DNA of 64,000 nt, from assembly GCF_900636325.1 (NCBI RefSeq), contig NZ_LR134263.1:186001-250000 (forward strand), given 5' to 3'. The notes below the pieces were generated by a model, which was not told the origin of the DNA, did not search any database, and saw only the letters and a list, made by a program, of their open reading frames with translations. This DNA is from Staphylococcus delphini. Its GTDB lineage: Bacteria; Bacillota; Bacilli; Staphylococcales; Staphylococcaceae. Shown here in pieces: positions 57,800 to 64,000 of the stretch (position 1 is its first letter; each line of letters opens with the position of its first letter). A program made the position numbers and the translations under genes.

Positions 57800-58540
57800 T
57801 TACAAATGATATTCTGGTTCCGCCATGTGATGATTGAGTGCGAAATCTTCCATGATTTGATGGCGAATTGACAATAATGCCGCATCATTACGGTTTCTCG
57901 GATGAGATTGATGCACGGTATATTGATTGATAATGCGCGCCCCGTCCCCGAGTAAGACAATTTCATCGGATAAATAGAGTGCTTCGTCAATGTCATGCGT
58001 CACGAGGATCAGTGTTGCATCTGTATGTGTGCGTAATTTAACCAATTCATCTTGCAATTTATAACGTGTAAAGGCATCCAGTGCGCCGAGGGGTTCGTCT
58101 AATAAAACGACACGAGGTTGATGAATCAGTGCACGACAAATGGCGACACGTTGCTGCATCCCGCCAGACAGCTCAGCAGGGAAGTGCGTCCCTTTATTAG
58201 CTAACCCGACAGTCGATAAATAGGTATTGATGTGCGTATTGGATACACTTTGATTTAAGCCGAGCCTAATATTGTCGTTAATCGTTTTCCAAGGTAATAA
58301 ATTATGATGTTGAAATAGCATTAAGCAGTCCGGTGATGGCGCCGTCTTTGGTGTCTGATTGATGATGATGTCACCTGATGTCGGTGTTAAAAATCCACCG
58401 ATAATATTGAGTAACGTCGATTTGCCGCAACCACTTTTACCAATCAAGCTCACAATCTTTCCAGTCGGTATGGTTAAATTAAAATTTTGAATGACCCGAT
58501 GTGCCCCAAAATCATGCTGCAGTGCTTTAATTTCAATCAC
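57800..58540 (-). CDS. ABC transporter ATP-binding protein, SsuB/TauB type
   Basis: A 246-residue ABC ATPase. Walker A is GKSGCGKST, the signature LSGGMQQR, Walker B VVLLDEPLGALD and the switch histidine is in VTHDIDEA. First gene of the operon. GTG start with AGGAGGT six bases before it. The four genes follow each other with gaps under 20 bases. Confidence 0.85.
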   Translation of the reverse strand: MIEIKALQHDFGAHRVIQNFNLTIPTGKIVSLIGKSGCGKSTLLNIIGGFLTPTSGDIIINQTPKTAPSPDCLMLFQHHNLLPWKTINDNIRLGLNQSVSNTHINTYLSTVGLANKGTHFPAELSGGMQQRVAICRALIHQPRVVLLDEPLGALDAFTRYKLQDELVKLRTHTDATLILVTHDIDEALYLSDEIVLLGDGARIINQYTVHQSHPRNRNDAALLSIRHQIMEDFALNHHMAEPEYHL

Positions 58541-58575
58541 GGTGCCACCTCCTAAATCTTATTAAAACACTAAGA

Positions 58576-58581
58576 ATTATA
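58576..58581 (-). promoter_or_regulatory. Possible -10 box of the uptake operon
   Basis: Minus-strand TATAAT 36 bases before the GTG start. No good -35. An imperfect long inverted repeat (GAGCGAGAAAAGGGCATCG with CGCATTTCCCGCTC) lies between 58590 and 58665 and may be the terminator of the gene upstream. Confidence 0.35.
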
Positions 58582-58699
58582 GTGATAAGAAAGAGCGAGA
58601 AAAGGGCATCGACAGTATGTGATATCTAAAACCCAATCGCTCACTGACGACGCATTTCCCGCTCCCAAATGTGTCCTGTGCATGGACGCCTAAATGACG

Positions 58700-59212
58700 T
58701 TAAATTTTTTCGATGCCGTCAATCGGTGTATTCACAGCTTCACGTGCACGACGAACCGCATCTTCATCTGGTGCATTATAGAGGCAGACGCACTTTGTCA
58801 TATCTTCGCAAACGTAAGTTCTTTGGAATTGAACTTCAGGCACTTCTTCATAATGGACGGAATTTTTCTTTTTACGTTCTAAATATTGCTCCATTGTAAT
58901 GCCTTCTGGGATGTTCCAAGTGACTAAATAGTCGATAGAAACGTCGCCTTGTTTCACTTCCTCTAAATCTTTGCCGACAAGGCGTACTTCTTTCACTAAG
59001 CTGACTTGAATAGACGCATCTTCTAAAAATTGTTTTGCCTCTTCTTCACTGTTGCCCTCTACAATGAAATAGCCATGTGATAAATCTTCTGTCACTTGGA
59101 CTTCAATCAATTCTGGGCCTCCTTGTTCAGAAAGTGATTGTACCTTTGCTTCTAATTCTGCTGATGTTTTGGCGAATGATAAATCTTGAGTTTCCAATAA
59201 GTATAATGACAT
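58700..59212 (-). CDS. DUF4242 (SCO4226-like) protein
   Basis: A 170-residue protein with two ferredoxin-like halves. The C-terminal half contains CVCLYNAPDEDAVRRAREA and ends PIDGIEKI, the DUF4242 pattern. A structure of the family (SCO4226) showed nickel binding, but the biological role is not known. ATG 59212 is chosen because GGAGG stands before it, even though the frame runs five codons further upstream. It has its own promoter. Confidence 0.75.
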   Translation of the reverse strand: MSLYLLETQDLSFAKTSAELEAKVQSLSEQGGPELIEVQVTEDLSHGYFIVEGNSEEEAKQFLEDASIQVSLVKEVRLVGKDLEEVKQGDVSIDYLVTWNIPEGITMEQYLERKKKNSVHYEEVPEVQFQRTYVCEDMTKCVCLYNAPDEDAVRRAREAVNTPIDGIEKI

Positions 59213-59244
59213 AAATGAGACCTCCAACCCTTTTTAATATGGAT

Positions 59245-59273
59245 ATATTACATTAATTCCTATCAGAATACAA
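59245..59273 (-). promoter_or_regulatory. Promoter of the DUF4242 gene
   Basis: Minus-strand TTGTAT (59268-59273), 17-base spacer, TAATAT (59245-59250). Confidence 0.6.
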
Positions 59274-59339
59274 GGGATTAATCAAAAATAAATCAGAATT
59301 TTTTGACAAACGCGAAACAATAGAGATCATTGTACGGTG

Positions 59340-59368
59340 TTGAAACATTTGATGAGTAAAAATATTAT
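59340..59368 (+). promoter_or_regulatory. Promoter of the FlaR-like gene
   Basis: TTGAAA (59340-59345), 17-base spacer, TATTAT (59363-59368). Confidence 0.5.
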
Positions 59369-59431
59369 TATTACGGTGTCACAGCTTTAGTAGTTTATAA
59401 TAAAGTGAATATCCGTAGAGGGGGAATAAAT

Positions 59432-59887
59432 GTGTATCGACGTATTGTGATTTTAGGTATGCCCGGTTCGGGAAAATCGACGTTATGTGTGAAAATTGGA
59501 AGGGCGCTCAACATACCCACATTTCATTTGGATCGCTATGCATGGGAGGGTGATGCGCTTGTACCGGCAGAAGTGTTGCAACAACAAGTCACTGAAATTG
59601 TGAAGGCAGACGCATGGGTAATGGATGGCACATATGAAGCGACATTAGACGACAGATTAGCGCGCGCAGATTTGTTAATATGGCTTACGGATGCACGTTG
59701 GCGTTGTATTTTACGCGTCATTCGTCGCTATGTGATGCGCAAGATTCATCCTCAAACTGGAGACAACCCAGACATCATCAGTTGGGAATTTATCCGTTAC
59801 ATTTGGCAATATGAGCATCAGAAAACAGAGAGAATCTTGCGTATTTATCGACGCCATGCCGACCATTGTGAACTATGGCGAAGATGA
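59432..59887 (+). CDS. FlaR-like P-loop NTPase (DNA topology modulation protein family)
   Basis: A 151-residue adenylate-kinase-like protein. The P-loop GMPGSGKST lies at the N-terminus, then FHLDRYAWEGD and WVMDGTYEATLDDRLARADLLIWL, which are typical of the FlaR family. GTG 59432 is chosen since AGAGGGGG lies seven bases before it; the frame itself opens earlier. The family name comes from a DNA supercoiling effect in other bacteria; the biochemical activity is not firmly known. Confidence 0.75.
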   Translation: MYRRIVILGMPGSGKSTLCVKIGRALNIPTFHLDRYAWEGDALVPAEVLQQQVTEIVKADAWVMDGTYEATLDDRLARADLLIWLTDARWRCILRVIRRYVMRKIHPQTGDNPDIISWEFIRYIWQYEHQKTERILRIYRRHADHCELWRR

Positions 59888-59969
59888 ATGATGACTCGGG
59901 GTTGAAGCGAATGACTGAGGATTCAAGTCGTGGGGGGACAACATATAAAAGACTGTCAAAAGCTAAAAC

Positions 59970-60006
59970 GAAAGGGGATGTGAAACTCAATGTCCCATCC
60001 CCTTTC
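59970..60006. terminator. Strong hairpin terminator
   Basis: GAAAGGGGATG pairs perfectly with CATCCCCTTTC. Lies between convergent FlaR-like and peroxiredoxin genes. Confidence 0.7.
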
Positions 60007-60094
60007 AAAGTATTATTCGACATACTTAAAGCAATCATCTAATTTGTCATTACAACGACATGCTTCTGAAATTTAAGTTAACGGCTCTTTTCTA

Positions 60095-60610
60095 CTACTC
60101 AGCCTTTTTATAACTTTTTTGGATATATTGAATAATCTTTCTCAACTCCACTAATGTTGGACGACCAAAAGGATTCGTCTGTTTTTGTTGATAAAGCAAA
60201 CGATTGTCCTCTGAGATTAAGAAATATGCAGGCTCATTATGCTTACCGTGATCATTATAAATCGCATCATCTGGATGACTATAAACACCATAAGCATTCG
60301 CAAAATCATTGTTGTCGTCAACCAGCACTGGAAATGGTACGGCTTTGTCCGCTACCAATTGACGAAGATTATCTGCTGAATCATCTGAAGTTAAAATGAT
60401 TTGAATATTTTTCCCTTCAAAGTAACCTTTATTTGCCACTAAACTTTCAATCTCATCCACACATATTGGACACCAAGCACCACGGAAATTGATCACAAAA
60501 TACCATTGATTTGGATGGCCTTGTTGAAATTTTTGAAAATCAAATGTCGCACCATCTGTTGTATTCAATTGGAAGTTCGGCATTTGATCGCCTAATCTAA
60601 ATTCTGTCAT
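60095..60610 (-). CDS. AhpC/TSA-family peroxiredoxin-like protein
   Basis: A 171-residue thioredoxin-fold protein. GAWCPICVDEIESL carries a CxxC pair at the peroxidatic site, typical of redoxins of the DUF899/AhpC-TSA group. The second ATG (60610) is preferred over the one at 60616, which is only three bases from AAGGAG. The frame extends far upstream without support. Likely reduces peroxides in the cytoplasm; it seems to stand alone. Confidence 0.78.
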   Translation of the reverse strand: MTEFRLGDQMPNFQLNTTDGATFDFQKFQQGHPNQWYFVINFRGAWCPICVDEIESLVANKGYFEGKNIQIILTSDDSADNLRQLVADKAVPFPVLVDDNNDFANAYGVYSHPDDAIYNDHGKHNEPAYFLISEDNRLLYQQKQTNPFGRPTLVELRKIIQYIQKSYKKAE

Positions 60611-60813
60611 TATCATGCGCTCCTTTTTTCTGTAATGTTGACATACTAATAAGCTATTTCTGTAATTTCTAATATAACATTGTTGCGTGATAGGACGGAG
60701 TAGCGTGCTTGTAATCGAGCAAAAACAAATTGATTTTTGAACAAAAAATGACGTTTGGACTGCTGGCAGTGTGCGGGAAGTCTTAGTTTTCACAATGAAT
60801 ATGAGACTTTATC

Positions 60814-60842
60814 TTGCACCTTTTTGAAACTCATGTTAATTT
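60814..60842 (+). promoter_or_regulatory. Promoter of the ribose operon
   Basis: TTGCAC (60814-60819), 17-base spacer, extended -10 TGTTAATTT with TAATTT at 60837-60842. Confidence 0.65.
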
Positions 60843-60845
60843 GTA

Positions 60846-60859
60846 TGTAAACGTTTCCA
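60846..60859 (+). promoter_or_regulatory. LacI-type operator (RbsR or CcpA site)
   Basis: TGTAAACGTTTCCA, a LacI/GalR-type near-palindrome centred on CG, overlaps the expected transcription start. Confidence 0.65.
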
Positions 60860-60875
60860 CAATAGGAGGTGTGCG

Positions 60876-61847
60876 ATGGCGACAATAAAAGAAGTGGCAG
60901 CTTTGGCGGGTGTGTCGGTAGCGACTGTATCTCGAGCGATGAATCAGAGTGGTTATGTAAAAGCTGCGACGAAGGCTAAAATTGATGCAGCCATTCAACA
61001 GTTAGACTATGCGCCAAATGAAGTGGCTCGTACTTTGAATATGAAACAATCTAAAGTTCTGGGTTTATTGTTACCAGATATGAGCAACCCATTCTTTACA
61101 CAAGTGGCACGTGGCGTAGAAGATACAGCAATGGCGCACGGTTATCACATTATGATTGGAAATGGTGCGATGAATGAGCATAAAGAGTTGAACTATTTGG
61201 CAACGTTCAAAGCAAATCATTGCAGTGGTATTATCGCGTCGCAACTGTCAACAGCGCATGCCTTTGAACAGCTCCAAAGTGATGAGCGGCCCCATGTGCT
61301 CGTCGATCGAGTGACAGCGGATGACTATTGTGTTGAAGCCGATCATCAACAAGGGGGACGTTTGCAAGCTGAAGTGGTACTCCGTGGCGAGGGCCAGCGC
61401 GTGTTGATTGTGTATCAAGATCAAAGTTATCAATCATTTCAACAGCGGTATGAAACAGCACGCAAAGTATTACAAGAAGCGGGCTGTACAGTATTTGAAA
61501 TATCAGATTTAGCTATGACTGAGGCCCATTTTTTAAATTTAGTGCATGAAAACAACATTGACAGTGTGATTTGTAGTCATGATGTGGCGGCATTTCGTGT
61601 ATTGAAATGGCTTTATTATGATGGACAACGTGTACCCGAAATGATACAAGTGGTTGGTTATGATGACATGCCACTCGCGGAATGGTTTGTGCCTGGATTA
61701 ACCACTGTGCGACAACCGGCATATACGTTAGGGGAACGCGCAGCTCAAAAATTAATCGCCCAAATTGAAGGTCAAAGCAATATAGAAAGAAAAACAGTGT
61801 TAGATGTCACATTAATAGAAAGAGAAACGACAAGGAGGAATGAATGA
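60876..61847 (+). CDS. rbsR: Ribose operon repressor RbsR (LacI family)
   Basis: A 323-residue LacI-family repressor. The HTH with VSVATVSRAMNQSGYV is at residues 13-28, the hinge helix ARTLNMKQS near residue 55, and the periplasmic-binding-protein-like core follows. By position ahead of rbsK and rbsD it is RbsR. It likely binds TGTAAACGTTTCCA upstream of its own gene and is released by a ribose-derived ligand. GGAGGTG precedes the ATG. It overlaps rbsK by four bases. Confidence 0.88.
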   Translation: MATIKEVAALAGVSVATVSRAMNQSGYVKAATKAKIDAAIQQLDYAPNEVARTLNMKQSKVLGLLLPDMSNPFFTQVARGVEDTAMAHGYHIMIGNGAMNEHKELNYLATFKANHCSGIIASQLSTAHAFEQLQSDERPHVLVDRVTADDYCVEADHQQGGRLQAEVVLRGEGQRVLIVYQDQSYQSFQQRYETARKVLQEAGCTVFEISDLAMTEAHFLNLVHENNIDSVICSHDVAAFRVLKWLYYDGQRVPEMIQVVGYDDMPLAEWFVPGLTTVRQPAYTLGERAAQKLIAQIEGQSNIERKTVLDVTLIERETTRRNE

Positions 61848-62731
61848 TGCGTCAAATTTATGTCATTGGAAGTATGTCTATGGATTTAGTAGTCTCTTCA
61901 CAAGTAGTACCAGAACAAGGTGAGACAGTGTTAGGTAAGGACTTCTTCACAACACCTGGAGGCAAAGGTGCGAACCAAGCTGTTGCGGCAGCACGTCTCG
62001 GTGAACAAGTGCATATGATCGGTTGTGTCGGTGAAGATACATTCGGTGCGCAAATTCAACAAAACTTTAAAGACAATGGTGTGCAAGTAGATGGTATCGA
62101 AGTGATTGAAGGTGAACCATCTGGAACAGCACATATTACGTTATCACAACAAGACAATCGTATTATCGTTGTGCCATCAGCGAATAGTTATGTCACACCA
62201 GAACGTATTCAGCCGTACTTGGCGCGTATGGAAGCGGGGGACATTGTGCTGATTCAACAAGAAATTCCAGCAGAAACAGTCGCACATGTCATTGATTACT
62301 GTGCGCAACACGATATTGTCTCTATTTTAAATCCAGCACCTTATCGTGAAGTACCTGCAAAAGTCATCGAACAAGCACATTATATTACGCCTAATGAAAC
62401 GGAAAGTGCGCATCTATTTGAAGGTATGGCCATTGAAGAAGCCGCGGCACAATATCCAAACAAACTGATTGTGACACTTGGTTCAGAAGGGGCAATGTAT
62501 CATAACGGTGAACAAATCGTTAAAGTCCCAAGCTTCAAAAGAGCAGTCAAAGATACGACAGGTGCAGGAGATACATTTAACGGCGCATTAGCAGTTGGAT
62601 TACAAAAAGATTATCCGTTAACGCAAGCGATTGAATTTGCTAACTTAGCGGCAAGTCATTCAGTCACAGGCATGGGTGCACAAGGTGGCATGCCATATTT
62701 TGCGGATTTGGAAGGTGAATTAAATGTATAA
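61844..62731 (+). CDS. rbsK: Ribokinase
   Basis: A 295-residue PfkB-family sugar kinase that makes ribose-5-phosphate. [15 protein letters not shown] near residue 40 and [14 protein letters not shown] near residue 240, with the catalytic Asp, are the two family signatures. AAGGAGG stands before ATG 61844. The end overlaps rbsD by eight bases. Confidence 0.92.
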   Translation: MMRQIYVIGSMSMDLVVSSQVVPEQGETVLGKDFFTTPGGKGANQAVAAARLGEQVHMIGCVGEDTFGAQIQQNFKDNGVQVDGIEVIEGEPSGTAHITLSQQDNRIIVVPSANSYVTPERIQPYLARMEAGDIVLIQQEIPAETVAHVIDYCAQHDIVSILNPAPYREVPAKVIEQAHYITPNETESAHLFEGMAIEEAAAQYPNKLIVTLGSEGAMYHNGEQIVKVPSFKRAVKDTTGAGDTFNGALAVGLQKDYPLTQAIEFANLAASHSVTGMGAQGGMPYFADLEGELNV

Positions 62732-63113
62732 ATTTGGCACATTAAACAGTGAGATTTCGCGTGTACTAAGCAGATTAGGTCACACAGATGAAATCGTTAT
62801 AGCGGATTGTGGACTCCCGATTCCAGACGGGGTGAAACGGATTGATATCGCATTGAAAGAAGGTACGCCATCATTTGAAGAAGTGTATGAAGAACTCATG
62901 CATCATATGGCCATAGAACAAGTCGTTGTCGCTCGTGAAATGGTAGAGGAAAATGAAGCATTGTATCAAAAAGTTAAAAACGATTTTCCAACGCTTGAAA
63001 TGGTCTCACATGAAAAATTTAAAAAGCAAACACGCCATGCAAAAGCAATTATTCGAACAGGCGAGGCAACACCATATGCCAATATCATTTTAAAAAGTGG
63101 TGTGATTTTCTAA
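62724..63113 (+). CDS. rbsD: D-ribose pyranase
   Basis: A 129-residue RbsD that interconverts pyranose and furanose ribose. His20 in LGHTD is the known catalytic residue; DCGLPIPDG and [12 protein letters not shown] are also conserved. It overlaps rbsK and is followed 9 bases on by rbsA. Confidence 0.92.
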   Translation: MYKFGTLNSEISRVLSRLGHTDEIVIADCGLPIPDGVKRIDIALKEGTPSFEEVYEELMHHMAIEQVVVAREMVEENEALYQKVKNDFPTLEMVSHEKFKKQTRHAKAIIRTGEATPYANIILKSGVIF

Positions 63114-63122
63114 GGGGTGACA

Positions 63123-64000
63123 ATGATGATTCAAATGACGAATATTCATAAATCATTTGGCACAAACAAAGTATTACAAGGGGTAGATTTTACATTGAAA
63201 GAAGGGTCCGTTCATGCGTTAATGGGTGAAAACGGTGCTGGAAAATCAACATTAATGAAAGTGTTAGTCGGCATTCATCAAAAAGATCAAGGTACATTAA
63301 CGTACTTTGATCAGCCGATAACGTTTGATAATCCAAAGCAAGCTGAAGCTGAAGGAATTACCTTTATTCATCAAGAGCTCAATATTTGGCCGGAATTGAC
63401 TGTTATCGAAAATTTATTTGTTGGTAAAGAAAAACGCAATGCTTTAGGTTTTTTAGATCAAAAAGCGATGCGTGCTCAAGCAAAACACATTTTTGATACG
63501 TTAGATTTTCATATTCCGTTTAATAAATTAGCCAAATATTGTTCTATTGGTGAGCAACAGATGATAGAAATTGCAAAGGCACTCATGACAGATGCCAAAA
63601 TGATTATTATGGATGAACCAACTGCTACACTGACGGATAACGAAATTCAAGCACTATTTAAATTAATGCGTCGTTTGAAATCACAAGGAGTAGCCTTTGT
63701 ATATATTTCACATCGAATGGCTGAAATTTTTGAAATATCGGATGAAATTACAGTGATGCGAGATGGTAAAACAGTACTGTATCGTGCAACTACAGAGACC
63801 TCTTACCCAGAAATTGTGAGAGCTATGGTCGGCCGAGATATTGATGAGCAGTATCCGACACGGGATTACGTAGAACAATCACCTGTATTAGAAGTGGAAG
63901 CTTTAAACCATCAAGATTATCACATTGAACATGCTGCGTTTCATTTGAATGAAGGCGAAATTTTAGGCGTTAGTGGTTTAATGGGTGCCGGACGTACCGA
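63123..64000 (+). CDS. rbsA: Ribose ABC transporter ATP-binding protein RbsA (3' truncated by window)
   Basis: The frame is open to the window end, 292 codons. Walker A is GENGAGKST, the signature region CSIGEQQMIEIAKAL, Walker B MIIMDEPTATLT, and the switch histidine is in ISHRM. A second ABC domain begins (EGEILGVSGLMGAGRT), as in RbsA/MglA-type ATPases. Two tandem ATGs (63123, 63126) follow AAGGGGTGA; either may be used. Permease and binding protein genes are expected beyond the edge. Confidence 0.9.
   Translation, partial: MMIQMTNIHKSFGTNKVLQGVDFTLKEGSVHALMGENGAGKSTLMKVLVGIHQKDQGTLTYFDQPITFDNPKQAEAEGITFIHQELNIWPELTVIENLFVGKEKRNALGFLDQKAMRAQAKHIFDTLDFHIPFNKLAKYCSIGEQQMIEIAKALMTDAKMIIMDEPTATLTDNEIQALFKLMRRLKSQGVAFVYISHRMAEIFEISDEITVMRDGKTVLYRATTETSYPEIVRAMVGRDIDEQYPTRDYVEQSPVLEVEALNHQDYHIEHAAFHLNEGEILGVSGLMGAGRT

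Noticed and set aside
58590-58680. Riboswitch (TPP or S-box) upstream of the uptake operon
   Set aside because: I looked for the TPP CTGAGA core and S-box landmarks and did not find them; only an imperfect inverted repeat is visible.

Overview
The window looks like a chromosomal segment of a low-GC staphylococcus. Pointers are YSIRK-type and KxYKxGKxW-type signal peptides, LPxTG anchors, a two-gene hypR-merA unit, the staphylococcal-style fadXEDBA cluster, an mqo/lqo-type enzyme and a complete staphylococcal accessory Sec locus. The mix of surface proteins and a Bacillus-like rbsRKDA order suggests a species outside S. aureus. My best guess is the S. intermedius/pseudintermedius/delphini group or a relative, but this is an inference from remembered families, not from a search.

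Layout. 1-5.2 kb: the 3' end of a FeoB-like membrane protein, a MacB/HrtAB-type ABC exporter pair, the oxidant-sensing hypR-merA pair with a palindromic operator, and a compact Fst-type type I toxin-antitoxin locus not visible to ordinary ORF calling. 5.2-9.4 kb: an amidohydrolase, then a divergent module of a drug-efflux MFS pump, arylamine N-acetyltransferase and TetR regulator around a perfect palindrome. 9.6-11.4 kb: a two-gene AAA-ATPase plus TOPRIM-like operon that resembles anti-phage systems; the effector is split by a -1 frameshift at an A_AAA_AAT heptamer. 11.5-13 kb: an FMN reductase and a small HTH regulator. 13.1-17.5 kb: an Sdr-type cell-wall adhesin with an in-frame amber stop after the signal peptide region. 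17.8-22.2 kb: an isoprenylcysteine methyltransferase-like membrane protein, a secreted lipase, and a quinone oxidoreductase with a 33-residue peptide gene behind it.

22.2-45.2 kb is the dominant element. A 3883-residue serine-rich repeat glycoprotein is followed by secY2-asp1-asp2-asp3-secA2-gtfA-gtfB, the dedicated machinery that glycosylates and exports it. The adhesin has several generations of tandem repeats, long exact intragenic duplications, a small non-repetitive head domain that I do not recognise, and ten non-repeat-like modules of about 65 residues embedded in the C-terminal stalk. Its 750-base leader carries four alternating copies of a 13-mer.

45.2-53.2 kb: a fatty-acid degradation operon (fadX-E-D-B-A, minus strand) under a strong-looking promoter with a catabolite-repression-type palindrome at the expected start of transcription. 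53.5-60.6 kb: an MFS transporter, an SsuABC/NMT1-type uptake operon with a flavoprotein related to acyl-CoA dehydrogenases, a DUF4242 protein, a FlaR-like P-loop protein and a peroxiredoxin. 60.8-64 kb: the start of a ribose operon (rbsR-K-D-A), cut by the window edge. I saw no rRNA, tRNA, CRISPR array or insertion sequence.
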